DNA of 64,000 nucleotides, from the NCBI GenBank assembly GCA_031286585.1, contig JAITUC010000019.1:359028-423027 (forward strand). The letters are read 5' to 3'. Position 1 is the stretch's first letter. Every line of letters begins with the position of its first letter. The DNA comes from Delftia acidovorans (lineage in GTDB: Bacteria; Pseudomonadota; Gammaproteobacteria; Burkholderiales; Burkholderiaceae_C). The translations under genes and the position numbers were made by a program. The notes below the pieces were generated by a model. It searched no databases. It saw only the letters and a program-made list of their open reading frames with translations, and was not told the DNA's origin. Positions 44,440 through 54,463 of this stretch are shown piece after piece.

Positions 44440-46635
44440 TCAAAACTTCGCCTGCAGGCCTACGGTGACGGTGCGGGCCGTGCCCGGCGTCACCCATAGC
44501 CGGCTGTAAGAGCTGGTGTAGTAGGTCCTGTCGAAGAGGTTGTCCACGTCCAGCGTCAGGCGCAGCGTGGGGCTGATGCGCCAGTAGGCAACCAGCTTGG
44601 ACGTGGTGTAGCCGGGCAGCTCGAAGGCGGCCTTGCCGGCATCGGCCTCGGCCTGCGTGCGGGCCTGGCCCAGGCGCTTGCCCATGTGGGTGATGCCGCC
44701 GCCGATGCCATAGCGCTGGCCGTTGGAGAAGGCGTTCTCATAGACGGCCAGCACGCTGCCGTTGGCCTTGGGCACGTTGAGCAGGCGCCCGCCCACCTCC
44801 AGCGTGTTGTCGCGGGAGATCTCCACATCGTTGAGCACCAGGCTGGCGTTCAGGCGCCAGCGCTGCGTGACCTGGCCGGCGAAGTCGAATTCCAGGCCCC
44901 GGCTGCGGATCTCGCCGGCCGAGACCGAGTAGCCGGCGTTGCCCGGGTCGGCCGTCAGCACATTGCGCTTGCGGATGTCGAACAGCGCGGCCGTGGCACC
45001 CATGCGCCGGTCGGCGCTTTCCCACTTGGCGCCCAGCTCCATGGAACGGCCGGACTCTGGGCTGAAGCCCGCACCGGCCACATCGACACCCACGTTGGGC
45101 CGGAACGAGCGGCCCGCGTTGGCATAGAAGGTCCATTGCGGCAGCGGCAGCCAGCTCAGGCCCAGGCGCGGCGAGGTCGAGGCCGGGTCCTGCTGCGTGG
45201 TCACCCCCGTGCGGCGGTTGTGCAGCGACTGGTCGTAGCGGTCCATGCGCAGGCCGGCCACCACGCGCCATTGGGGCGAGAGCTTGATGGCGTCCTGCAG
45301 GTAGAAGGCCGTGTTGCGCTGGCGCTCGAAGGTGTCGGTATTGGCCGTGGGCACGGGGCGCGCGCCGCCGTAGATGGGGTTGTAGATGTTGATGGCGTAG
45401 GGATTGGCCGCCGTCGGGTTGGCGCGCAGCATCAGCGTGTCCATCTCGAAGCGAAAGCTCTCCAGTCCCAGCAGCAGTTCGTGCTCGACGGCGCCCGTGC
45501 GCACCGTGCCCTGCAGTTCCGCCTGCACGGCGATGTCGTCGGACTGGTAGTCGCGGAAACGCCGCTGGCGCGTGAGGTCGCCATTGGCCAGCAGCGCGTG
45601 CGGCTCGGTGGAAAAACCGTTGATGGAGGTTTCGCGATAGGACAGGCCCAGGCGGCTGCGCCACTGCGCGTTCCACTCATGCGAAAGGATGAACTGGTGG
45701 GTGCGGTTTTCCACCGTCACATCGCCGTCGCCCGGCTCGCCCAGGAAGCGGCTGCGCGAGATGGCACCCAGCCGGTCGCCCACGGCCACCACGCCGCGGT
45801 CCAGCGGCGTCTTGTGGCGCAGCAGTTCGCCCGCGTACTCCAGCACCGTATCGCGCCCCAGCTTCCAGGTGAAGGCCGGCGCGATCACCTGGCGGCTGGC
45901 GCCCACGAAATCGCGGACGCTGTCGCGGTCCTCCACGGCGATGTTGAGCCGGTAGGCAAAGTTCTCGCCCACCGGCCCCGTGGTGTCCAGCGCGCCACGC
46001 CGCAGGCCGTAGCTGCCTGCATAGGCTTCCACGGAATGCGAAGGCGTCCACAGCGGGCGCTTGGAGACCACGTTCAGCGTGCCGCCCGGCTCGCTGCTGC
46101 CGTAGAGCGCGGCCGCCGTGCCCTTGAGGAACTCGATGCGCTCCACGCCGGCCAGGTCACGCGGCGCATTGAAGCCGCGCCCCGAGGAAAAACCGTTGAA
46201 CAGCGTGGCCATGCCCACGTTCTGGTCGCCGGGCAGGCCGCGGATGACGATGTTGTCCCACAGCCCGCCAAAGTTGTTCTGGCGCGAGACGCCACCCACG
46301 TAGTCCAGCACGTCGTCGAGCCTGGTGGCGCCCAGGTCGTCCATGGCCTGGCGCGTGATCACGCGCACCGACTGGGGGAGCTCGCGCAGCGGCAGGTCGG
46401 TCTTGGCGCCTGCCGCCTCGTCGGTGTGATAGGCGCCCGAGGCCGTGCGGCCCACGACCTCCACGGCAGGCAGCAGCGCCTGCTCCTGCGCGGAAGCGGC
46501 GGCTGGGGCGGGGTCGGAGGACGGATCCTGGCCTTGGGCCAGCGCGGGCATGGACAGGAAGGCGGCAGCGCTCAGGGCAAGCGGCAGCGGGCGAAGGCGG
46601 TGAAGCGGCTTCGCGGGGAAGAAGAAGGCAGTCAT
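44440..46635 (-). CDS. TonB-dependent siderophore-type receptor
   Basis: A 731-residue outer-membrane receptor: signal peptide (to PALAQG), TonB-box/plug region with VEVVGRTASGAYHTDE, ELPQSVRVITRQAMDDLGATRLDDVLDYVGGVSRQN, NIVIRGLPGD, VERIEFLKGTAAALYGSSEPGGTLNVVSKRP, then a 22-strand barrel ending TVTVGLQAKF. The plug resembles hydroxamate-siderophore receptors (FhuA/FoxA-like). Substrate cannot be fixed; the linked two-permease ABC transporter and DUF2946-like protein are unusual partners for a simple siderophore importer. Confidence 0.9.
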   Translation of the reverse strand: MTAFFFPAKPLHRLRPLPLALSAAAFLSMPALAQGQDPSSDPAPAAASAQEQALLPAVEVVGRTASGAYHTDEAAGAKTDLPLRELPQSVRVITRQAMDDLGATRLDDVLDYVGGVSRQNNFGGLWDNIVIRGLPGDQNVGMATLFNGFSSGRGFNAPRDLAGVERIEFLKGTAAALYGSSEPGGTLNVVSKRPLWTPSHSVEAYAGSYGLRRGALDTTGPVGENFAYRLNIAVEDRDSVRDFVGASRQVIAPAFTWKLGRDTVLEYAGELLRHKTPLDRGVVAVGDRLGAISRSRFLGEPGDGDVTVENRTHQFILSHEWNAQWRSRLGLSYRETSINGFSTEPHALLANGDLTRQRRFRDYQSDDIAVQAELQGTVRTGAVEHELLLGLESFRFEMDTLMLRANPTAANPYAINIYNPIYGGARPVPTANTDTFERQRNTAFYLQDAIKLSPQWRVVAGLRMDRYDQSLHNRRTGVTTQQDPASTSPRLGLSWLPLPQWTFYANAGRSFRPNVGVDVAGAGFSPESGRSMELGAKWESADRRMGATAALFDIRKRNVLTADPGNAGYSVSAGEIRSRGLEFDFAGQVTQRWRLNASLVLNDVEISRDNTLEVGGRLLNVPKANGSVLAVYENAFSNGQRYGIGGGITHMGKRLGQARTQAEADAGKAAFELPGYTTSKLVAYWRISPTLRLTLDVDNLFDRTYYTSSYSRLWVTPGTARTVTVGLQAKF

Positions 46636-46752
46636 GGTGAAAACGGGCACAGGCGCATGCCGCCGGCATCCACAGCCGGCGCGCGCAAACACGGACATGC
46701 CGCCAGCACCAACGGGTGCTGGCGGCAGAGAAGGAGAAAAGTGCTTGCGGGT

Positions 46753-47142
46753 TCAGCGCGGCGGGTCGCGCGATGCAAAGGCCCAGCGGTTCTGCGAGGG
46801 GATGGCGCCGCCCACGGTGCGCGGCGGCACCCTCTCAGGCGGCGCGGCCACGGCCAGCGGCAGGCCGAAGTGCGGCAGCCAGGCCGCCGCCTGCGGTGCA
46901 TGGCCCATGCACCATACGCAGACGGCTTCGGCGGCTTCGACGACTTCAGCCTTTTCGCCAGCCTGGCCGCGTTGGCCAGCCAGGCCGCTCAGCGCATCAT
47001 CTTCGCAGCCGTTGAGGCCCGCAAAAGCCTGGGCAGGCCCGGCCACCGCCTGCCGGATATGCGTTGCGCCGTGCAGGAGCATGCCAATGGCCGTGTTGAA
47101 GAACACGGCCAGCAATAGCAGGCGCAAAACAAGCAGACGCAT
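46753..47142 (-). CDS. DUF2946-like small membrane/periplasmic protein
   Basis: A 129-residue protein with a hydrophobic N-terminus (MRLLVLRLLLLAVFFNTAIG) followed by GMLLHGATHIRQAV, a Cys in LNGCEDD and the CVWCMGHAPQ motif. This pattern is that of the DUF2946 family, often encoded next to TonB receptors or copper genes. The Cys/His pattern suggests metal binding on the periplasmic side. It is first in a leftward series with the receptor (gap 117 bases) and the ABC genes, behind a Fur-box-like promoter. Confidence 0.7.
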   Translation of the reverse strand: MRLLVLRLLLLAVFFNTAIGMLLHGATHIRQAVAGPAQAFAGLNGCEDDALSGLAGQRGQAGEKAEVVEAAEAVCVWCMGHAPQAAAWLPHFGLPLAVAAPPERVPPRTVGGAIPSQNRWAFASRDPPR

Positions 47143-47154
47143 AAGGCGACGATC

Positions 47155-47184
47155 TTACTATTGACAGTTGAATATCATTAACAA
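47155..47184 (-). promoter_or_regulatory. Promoter with Fur-box-like operator
   Basis: On the minus strand TTGTTA (47179-47184) and TAGTAA (47155-47160) stand 18 bases apart as -35 and -10 candidates. The 19 bases 47164-47182 match the classical Fur box at about 13 of 19 positions by hand alignment, and lie between the two boxes. The DUF2946-like ATG is 13 bases further on. Confidence 0.5.
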
Positions 47185-47276
47185 CCCGCCGCCATTTTCT
47201 GCACAGGGCCAGGACAGCAGCGCGGGAATATGCCACCGGCATGTGACAGGCTGATTGGCGATTTTCAGCCTTGCGC

Positions 47277-47891
47277 CTATTTATCTGCCGGTCCCACGCC
47301 CCGGAAGAACATGTCGCAGATCTGGTCCGCCACCTTCTCCAGCGAGCCCTTGCGGGGGTTGAACCAGGACTGTATGGAGTTGATGCTGCCCAGGATCATG
47401 ATGCGCGCCAGGTGGATGTCGGCGTCGGCCCGCAGGCGGCCTTCGGCGCGCAGGTCTTCCAGCAGGCCGCTCCAGAATTTCTGGTGGCGCTCGCGGCGCT
47501 TGATCTGGCGCTCGCGCACCTTGTCGGGCAGCTGGCCCAGCAGCCGGCCGTGGGCCAGGGCGAAGTCGCCATGCTTCACCAGCCCGGCCATCTGGCCCAG
47601 CACGGCTGCGCGAAAGCGCTGCTCGGCCGTGGCGTCGGCGCCCAGGGCGGCAAGGCGCTCCTGCTGCTGGCTGATGATGCGGTTGCCGCCCTGCTCCATG
47701 ACCTCGTCCACCAGCTCCTCCTTGGATGCGAAGTGGTAGTAGATGCTGGCGGCCTCGATCCCGGACTGCTCGGCAATGTTGCGCATGGTGGTGGCAGAGT
47801 AGCCCTGCTCACCGAAGGTGCGGGCGGCCAGCTTGAGAAGGGTCTCGCGGGTCTCGTTGCCGTCGTGGGCGCTGGTCTGCCTTCTTGCCAT
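47277..47891 (-). CDS. TetR-family regulator
   Basis: A 204-residue TetR/AcrR regulator. The DNA-binding helices read TRETLLKLAARTFGEQGYSATTMRNIAEQSGIEAASIYYHF-like (residues about 14-54); the C-terminal domain is helical with WSGLLEDLRAEGRLRADADIHLARIMILGSIN, reminiscent of FadR/TetR C-terminal types acting on acyl-CoA. It faces no divergent partner directly; the next operon, for an aromatic acyl-CoA pathway, starts 9 kb away. Its target is unknown. Confidence 0.87.
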   Translation of the reverse strand: MARRQTSAHDGNETRETLLKLAARTFGEQGYSATTMRNIAEQSGIEAASIYYHFASKEELVDEVMEQGGNRIISQQQERLAALGADATAEQRFRAAVLGQMAGLVKHGDFALAHGRLLGQLPDKVRERQIKRRERHQKFWSGLLEDLRAEGRLRADADIHLARIMILGSINSIQSWFNPRKGSLEKVADQICDMFFRGVGPADK

Positions 47892-48658
47892 GTCTGCCAG
47901 GTGGTGGAGCGTTGTAGTGCGGCGATCCTAACAGGCTGTTGGTAGCGCGCCAATCAAGCGTTCGGTGCCTGCCTCCCGCCGGTCGCCGCATGGCCGGGCC
48001 GCGAAATCCGATTCAAGAATCACCCTTGAAACAACTGCAGACTGCAATGGCACCGCCAATCGGGAAGCAGATGCCTTGTCCTGTATCGGCAGAAGGCGTC
48101 GCCATTCACCATTCGGACAACCGGTCTTTTCCAATACAAAAAACCTATCCTGCAAATCGATTATTCAAATGAAACCACAGGTATCAATCGATGCATTGAA
48201 TAACACGATCAAATCACATGTAATATAATTTATAAATCGATTTCATGCATCGATTGATAAAATGCAAAAGATGCTTGTTTTCCATAAGCATGGCGGAACT
48301 TTCGCAGCCAACGCTGTTCACTTCATCGCAAAAGTCATGGCAGTACGTCATCTCCAGAGGAGGAAGCGCCAACCACAATGCTTTCCAAATGTAACAACGG
48401 CGCAACAGCTTTTGTAAAGTGCCGGTTATCAAGATTGCCCTGGATATAATGCGGATCGCCTTGGAATATGTCCGGGCATGAGAAGAAGCGCCCTACTCTT
48501 CATAGAGCGCCCACATCATCAGTATTTGTACTTACGGTGAGTTCTTCAGCCCCACTGCGCATGCACCAGAATTGAACATTCTGCAAAGAGTCCTGGGTCC
48601 AGGCTCTTGCTGCGCAGTTTTCACACAAATAGCCGCACTTAGAAATTCTTCCATCAAG
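47892..48658. other. 767-base gene-free, AT-rich region before the H-NS-like gene
   Basis: No convincing gene. The middle is strongly AT-rich compared with its GC-rich flanks and holds a perfect 15-bp inverted repeat. A TATAAT at 48445-48450 on the + strand could serve the H-NS-like gene with a leader of about 200 bases, but no good -35 is seen. Confidence 0.5.
48182..48259. repeat. Perfect 15-bp inverted repeat, 48-base spacer
   Basis: TATCAATCGATGCAT (48182-48196) recurs as its exact reverse complement at 48245-48259. The arms each contain ATCGAT and ATGCAT palindromes. No transposase or recombinase gene is near. It could be an operator pair, the ends of a vanished element, or a cruciform-forming site. 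Confidence 0.8.
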
Positions 48659-48937
48659 ATGACTACATACCAAGAGCTGATTGCCCAGAAAAAATTGCTC
48701 GACCAGCAAATCGACGATGCCCGCAAGCTGGAGTCCAAAGCGGCCCTGGCATCGGTGCAGGAACTGGTCCGTGAGTTCGGCTTCACGGCGCAACAGGTCT
48801 TCCCCTGGAAGCCCGATGGCAAAAAGAGCGCTCCCGCCAAATACCAGGATCCCGAGTCCGGCAAGACCTGGACCGGCCGCGGCAAGCCGCCGAACTGGAT
48901 CCTGGGCAAGGACCGCACCCTGTTCGAAATCAAGTGA
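48659..48937 (+). CDS. H-NS family nucleoid protein
   Basis: A 92-residue H-NS-like protein. Residues 1-45 form the coiled oligomerisation helix (MTTYQELIAQKKLLDQQIDDARK), and the C-terminal DNA-binding domain reads KYQDPESGKTWTGRGKPPNWI, the Bv3F/H-NS family signature with the minor-groove TGRGKPP hook. It is shorter than enteric H-NS, as usual in Burkholderiales. It may silence AT-rich acquired DNA such as the Rhs region to the right. Confidence 0.92.
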   Translation: MTTYQELIAQKKLLDQQIDDARKLESKAALASVQELVREFGFTAQQVFPWKPDGKKSAPAKYQDPESGKTWTGRGKPPNWILGKDRTLFEIK

Positions 48938-49013
48938 GTCCCTGCCGCGCATGCGCCCGCCCGCTTGGCGGCACGCATGCGCGGGCATTGCGCGGATGGT
49001 GCACGCATGGACA

Positions 49014-49418
49014 TCAGGCCGGCACCACCGCCGTGACCTCGATCTCCACCTTGGCACGGTCTTCCACCAGATCCGCCACCTCCACGGCCGTCATGGCAGG
49101 GAAATGCCGCCCGATCAGCGCGCGGTAATGCTTTCCTATGGCGGGATAGGCCGCCACGTATTCCTGCTTGTCGGTCACATACCAGGTCATGCGCACGATG
49201 TGCTCGGGCCTGGCGCCGCCTTCGGCCAGGATGGCGACGATATTGGCCAGCGCCTGCCGCACCTGTTCGGCAAAATCGTCCGACTCGAATTGCTGCTGGC
49301 CGTTCCAGCCGATCTGGCCGCCGACGAACACCAGCCGGGAGCCGACCGTCATCTCGGTCAGGATGCCATTGGCATAGCCTCGGGGCGCCAGCCAGTCCGG
49401 GGGTTGCAGAGTCTTCAT
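49014..49418 (-). CDS. RidA/YjgF-family protein lacking the usual catalytic Arg
   Basis: A 134-residue RidA-fold protein (RLVFVGGQIGWNGQQQFESDDF, ALANIVAILAEGGARPEHIVRMTWYVTD, VEIEVTAVVPA). In active enamine/imine deaminases the segment before the last strands reads PAR; here it is PAMTAVEVADL, with Met in the place of the Arg. That groups it with Rid subfamilies thought not to hydrolyse imines. Last gene of the CoA-linked aromatic operon, 4 bases after the thioesterase gene. Confidence 0.85.
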   Translation of the reverse strand: MKTLQPPDWLAPRGYANGILTEMTVGSRLVFVGGQIGWNGQQQFESDDFAEQVRQALANIVAILAEGGARPEHIVRMTWYVTDKQEYVAAYPAIGKHYRALIGRHFPAMTAVEVADLVEDRAKVEIEVTAVVPA

Positions 49419-49422
49419 TGCT

Positions 49423-49875
49423 TCATCCTGTTCTCGTTGAATCCATAAAACCGTCCTGCGGCACCAGATAGGCCAGCAGGCGCTCGCGCAGATCGGCAGG
49501 CAGTGGCGTGGCCTTCATGCTGTGCAGATCCATGGTGACGATGGTCATGCGCGCAGACAGCCGGCGTTGGCCATCCGGCCCCTCGAAACGCACATCGAAC
49601 TGAAACGATGCCCCGCCGATGCGGCGCACCTCCAATACCTGGCGCAGCGTGTCGTGCCAGCGGCTGGGCGCCGTGAAATCGCATTGCACCGACACCGTGG
49701 GCGTGCCCACCTGGCGCTGTACATGCAGGGTGTGGAATGGCAGGCCCATTCCCCTGTCGAACCATTCCTCGACCAGGTCGTTGACCATCTCGAAATAGCG
49801 CGGGTAAAAAACGATGCCGGCCGGATCGCAATGGCGAAACAGCACCTGCACCTGGCTGACGAAGGCAGAGGCCAT
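49423..49875 (-). CDS. 4-Hydroxybenzoyl-CoA-type hot-dog thioesterase
   Basis: A 150-residue hot-dog-fold acyl-CoA thioesterase. VLFRHCDPAGIVFYPRYFEMVND (residues 11-33) holds the catalytic Asp of the 4-hydroxybenzoyl-CoA thioesterase class. In the operon it may release CoA from dead-end aromatic thioesters or act as a pathway step. Gap of 9 bases to the ligase gene. Confidence 0.88.
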   Translation of the reverse strand: MASAFVSQVQVLFRHCDPAGIVFYPRYFEMVNDLVEEWFDRGMGLPFHTLHVQRQVGTPTVSVQCDFTAPSRWHDTLRQVLEVRRIGGASFQFDVRFEGPDGQRRLSARMTIVTMDLHSMKATPLPADLRERLLAYLVPQDGFMDSTRTG

Positions 49876-49884
49876 GGCGCACGC

Positions 49885-51525
49885 TCAGGGCATCTTGCGC
49901 AGCACGAAGCGCTGCAGCTTGCCGGTCTCGGTGCGCGGCAGGGCCGGCACGAAGACAATGGCGCGCGGGTACTTGTAGGGCGCAATGCTGGCCTTGACGA
50001 AGGCCTGCAGCGTGGCGGCCATGTCGTCACCGGCCGCAAAGCCGGGCTTGAGCACCACAAAGGCTTTGACCACCTGGCCACGCTCGTCGTCGGCCGCGCC
50101 GATCACGCCGCATTCGGCCACGGCCTCGTGGCGCAGCAGTGCATCCTCCACCTCGGGGCCGGCGATGTTGTAGCCGGCCGAGATGATCATGTCGTCATTG
50201 CGCGCCTGGTAGAACAGATAGCCGTCGGCGTCGCGCACAAAGGTGTCGCCGGGCAGGTTCCAGCCGTTTTGCACAAAGCGCTTCTGGCGCTCGTCGGCCA
50301 GGTAGCGGCAGCCGGTCGGTCCCTTGATGGCCAAGCGCCCCGGCGTTCCGTCGGGCACGGGCTGCATGTCGTCGTCCACCACCTGGGCCACGTAGCCGGG
50401 CACGACCTTGCCGATGGCGCCCGCGCGCACCTCCTCGGGCGGGCTGGACACGAAGACGTGGATGAGCTCGGTGCCGCCGATGCCGTCGATCATCTCGATG
50501 CCCGTGGCCTGCTTCCACAGCTGCCGCGTGGCGTCGGGCAGGGCCTCGCCCGCCGACACGCTTTTCCTGAGCGACGACAGTTCGAAGCGCGCTGCCTGCG
50601 CCGCCATCTGCCGGTAGAAGGTGGGCGCGGTGAAGACGATGGTGGCGCGGAAATCCTGCACCAGCTGCAGCAGGCCCTCGGGCGTGAGCTTTTCGGCCAG
50701 CACGGTGCTGGCGCCCACGCGCAGCGGAAAACACAGCAGCCCGCCGAGCCCGAAGGTGAAGGCCAGCGGCGGCGTGCCGCAGAAGATGTCATCGGGCCCC
50801 GGCCGGATCACATGGCGCGGGAACAGGTCGCACATGGCCAGCACGTCGCGGTGGAAATGCATGCAGCCCTTGGGCGCGCCCGTGGTGCCGCTGGTGAAGG
50901 CGATCAGGCAGACATCGTCTGCCGCCGTGTCGCAGCAGGCGAAGGTGTCGGGCTTGGCGGCGGACAGGGCGTCCAGCGCGTCGGGTGCGCCGTCGTTGAA
51001 ATACAGCACGCGCGACAGGTCCGGGCAATGGTGTTCATGGCCGGGCTGCAGGCACAGCTGCACCTCGTCCTTGAGGCGCACATCGCACAGCACGGCCTGC
51101 ACCTGGGCCTTGGCGATGATCTGCTGCAGTTCCTTGGCACGCAGCAGCGGCATGGTGGGCACCGTCACCAGCCCGGCCTTGATGGCGGCCAGCCAGGACG
51201 CGGCCATCATGGCGTTGTTGGGGCCGCGCAGCAGCAGCCGGTTGCCGGGCACCAGGCGCAGGTCTTCCACCAGCACATGGGCGATGCGGTTGGTCAGCGC
51301 CTGCAGCTCGGCATAGGTCATGGCGGCCTGGTCCGCGCCCTGCCTCCAGCGCAGGGCCACGCGGCCGCCCTGGCCGCGCGCCACCATGGCGTCGACCAGT
51401 TCGGCCGCGCAGTTCAGGCGTTCGGGATAGGCCACGTCCGGCCCGTCGAGCAGGAACTCGGGCCATTGGTCGGGCGGCGGCAGGTTGTCCCGGGCGAAAG
51501 TATCGATGTGGGCGGAGGCTTGCAT
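49885..51525 (-). CDS. Aryl-CoA ligase, 2-aminobenzoate/benzoate type
   Basis: A 546-residue ANL-superfamily ligase activating an aromatic acid with ATP and CoA. Motifs are the P-loop FTSGTTGAPKGCMHFHRD (about 208-225), GIGGTELIHVFVS, the D/RGD hinge GRLAIKGPTGCRYL and GYLFYQARNDDMIISAGYNI, and the C-terminal Lys in PRTETGKLQRFVLR. Closest familiar relatives are 2-aminobenzoate-CoA and benzoate-CoA ligases. The fused monooxygenase/reductase gene in the same operon supports 2-aminobenzoate as substrate; salicylate is the main alternative. Confidence 0.85.
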   Translation of the reverse strand: MQASAHIDTFARDNLPPPDQWPEFLLDGPDVAYPERLNCAAELVDAMVARGQGGRVALRWRQGADQAAMTYAELQALTNRIAHVLVEDLRLVPGNRLLLRGPNNAMMAASWLAAIKAGLVTVPTMPLLRAKELQQIIAKAQVQAVLCDVRLKDEVQLCLQPGHEHHCPDLSRVLYFNDGAPDALDALSAAKPDTFACCDTAADDVCLIAFTSGTTGAPKGCMHFHRDVLAMCDLFPRHVIRPGPDDIFCGTPPLAFTFGLGGLLCFPLRVGASTVLAEKLTPEGLLQLVQDFRATIVFTAPTFYRQMAAQAARFELSSLRKSVSAGEALPDATRQLWKQATGIEMIDGIGGTELIHVFVSSPPEEVRAGAIGKVVPGYVAQVVDDDMQPVPDGTPGRLAIKGPTGCRYLADERQKRFVQNGWNLPGDTFVRDADGYLFYQARNDDMIISAGYNIAGPEVEDALLRHEAVAECGVIGAADDERGQVVKAFVVLKPGFAAGDDMAATLQAFVKASIAPYKYPRAIVFVPALPRTETGKLQRFVLRKMP

Positions 51526-51566
51526 GCGATGTTCCCTGGCTTTGCGTTGAATGGGCAGCCTGCCGC

Positions 51567-52736
<1,170 letters not shown>

Positions 52737-52738
52737 TT

Positions 52739-53596
52739 TCAGTTTCCTTCAAAGACAGGCTTTTGCTTGGCCACGAAGGCCTCGTAGGCGCGGTGGAAGT
52801 CGCGCGTCTGCATGCAGATGGCCTGGGCCTCGGCTTCGGCCTCGATGGCCTCGTCCACGCCCATGTTCCATTCCTGGTGCAGCAGCTTCTTGGTCACGCC
52901 ATGGGCAAAGGTGGGGCCTGCGGCCAGCTGGGCGGCCAGCGCGTGGGCGGCTTCGCCGATCTGTTCGGCGCCATGCAGGGCATTGAAGAAACCCCAGGCA
53001 GCGCCCTCCTCGGCCGTCATGGCGCGGCCCGTGTACAGCAGCTCGGAGGCGCGGCCCTGGCCGATCATGCGCGGCAGCAGCGTGCAGGCGCCCATGTCGG
53101 CACCGGCCAGGCCCACGCGGGTGAAGAGAAACGCCGTGCGCGCCGCGGGCGTGCCCAGGCGCATGTCGGCCGCCAGCGCGACCATCGCGCCCGCGCCCGC
53201 GCAGATGCCGTCCACCGCCGCCACGATGGGCTGCGGGCAGGCGCGCATGGCCTTGATCAGGTCGCCCGTCATGCGCGTGAAGTCCAGCAGCTCGGGCATG
53301 CTCATCTTGGTGAGCGGGCCGATGATCTCGTGCACATCGCCGCCCGAGCAGAAATTGCCGCCCGCACCCGTGACCACCACGGCCTTGACGTCGGTGGCAT
53401 AGACCAGGGCGCGGAACAGGTCACGCAGCTCGGCGTAGGAGCCGAAGGTCAGCGGGTTCTTGCGCTCGGGCCGGTTCAGGGTGATGGTGCCGATCTTGCC
53501 GTCGGCCGATACCTGCCACACAAAGGTCCTGGCCTCGTAGCCGGCCAGGGGGCGCTTGTGGTGCTTCATGCTGTGTTCTTCGGGCTGGGTGCTCAT
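52739..53596 (-). CDS. Enoyl-CoA hydratase family protein
   Basis: A 285-residue crotonase-fold enzyme: [20 protein letters not shown], the oxyanion-hole element [16 protein letters not shown], and [28 protein letters not shown]. The catalytic Glu positions of classical hydratase are not clearly both present, so isomerase or hydrolase activity is possible. A GGAGA ribosome binding site precedes the ATG at 53596; an in-frame ATG at 53569 is the alternative. Confidence 0.87.
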   Translation of the reverse strand: MSTQPEEHSMKHHKRPLAGYEARTFVWQVSADGKIGTITLNRPERKNPLTFGSYAELRDLFRALVYATDVKAVVVTGAGGNFCSGGDVHEIIGPLTKMSMPELLDFTRMTGDLIKAMRACPQPIVAAVDGICAGAGAMVALAADMRLGTPAARTAFLFTRVGLAGADMGACTLLPRMIGQGRASELLYTGRAMTAEEGAAWGFFNALHGAEQIGEAAHALAAQLAAGPTFAHGVTKKLLHQEWNMGVDEAIEAEAEAQAICMQTRDFHRAYEAFVAKQKPVFEGN

Positions 53597-53641
53597 GGTG
53601 TCTCCATCAAGAATTCAGAAAACGGGAGGAGTGGACCGGGT

Positions 53642-54463
53642 TCAGCCGGTCATCACCTCGCCGCCATCGACGGCAATGGACTGGCCGTTGACCGAGGCCG
53701 ATGCCGGCAGGGCCAGCCAGGCCACGGTCTCTGCCACTTCCTCGGGCTGGACCAGGCGGCCCTGCGGGTTGCGTTCGGCCAGCCGGGCGCGTGCCTCATC
53801 CGCCGTCATGCCGGTCTTGTCCACGATGCTGGCCACGGCACCGCGCACGATGTCGGTCTCGGTGTAGCCGGGGCAGACGGCGTTCACCGTGACGCCCTTG
53901 CCCGCCGTCTCCAGCGCCAGCGAGCGCGTCAGGCCGATCACGCCATGCTTGGCCGCGCAATAGGCGCTGACATAGGCATAGCCGATCAGCCCTGCCGTGC
54001 TGGCCACATTGATGATGCGGCCCCAGCGCGCAGCCAGCATGCCCGGCAGCGCGGCCTGCATGCAGTGGAAGGTGCCCGTGAGGTTGACGGCCAGCATGCC
54101 CTGCCACAGTGCGGCGTCGGTGCGCTCGAACTTCTGGCTGCTGGCCTGACCCGCGTTGTTGACCAGCACCTGCACGGGGCCGAAGGCCGCCTCGGCCTGC
54201 GCGAAGGCCTGGCGCACCGAGGCCTCGTCGGCAATATCCGCCTGCACGGACTGCACCATCTGCGCTGCCTGTGCTGCCTGTGCTGCCTGTGCCGTGCCGC
54301 CCAGCTCGCGCACGGCAGCCTCCAGCGCCGCGCCATCGCGCCCCAGCAGCGTGACCCGCGCGCCGCGCGCCAGCAGCGCCCGCGCACAGGCCAGGCCTAT
54401 GCCGCGCGCCCCGCCCGTCACCAGGGCGTGGCGCCCTTCAAGAGGATTCAAAGATGGGGTCAT
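53642..54463 (-). CDS. SDR-family 3-hydroxyacyl-CoA-type dehydrogenase
   Basis: A 273-residue short-chain dehydrogenase: [20 protein letters not shown], the catalytic Ser in VASTAGLIG and Tyr-Lys in [23 protein letters not shown]. It carries an odd Ala-Gln run ([12 protein letters not shown]) coded by a 9-bp tandem repeat at about 54262-54292, in a surface loop between strands. Overlaps the monooxygenase/reductase gene by 4 bases. Probably oxidises the hydroxyacyl-CoA made by the hydratase. Confidence 0.9.
   Translation of the reverse strand: MTPSLNPLEGRHALVTGGARGIGLACARALLARGARVTLLGRDGAALEAAVRELGGTAQAAQAAQAAQMVQSVQADIADEASVRQAFAQAEAAFGPVQVLVNNAGQASSQKFERTDAALWQGMLAVNLTGTFHCMQAALPGMLAARWGRIINVASTAGLIGYAYVSAYCAAKHGVIGLTRSLALETAGKGVTVNAVCPGYTETDIVRGAVASIVDKTGMTADEARARLAERNPQGRLVQPEEVAETVAWLALPASASVNGQSIAVDGGEVMTG

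Noticed and set aside
49014..49418. Calling the RidA-like protein an enamine/imine deaminase.
   Set aside because: The Arg required in that reaction is replaced by Met at the PAR position.
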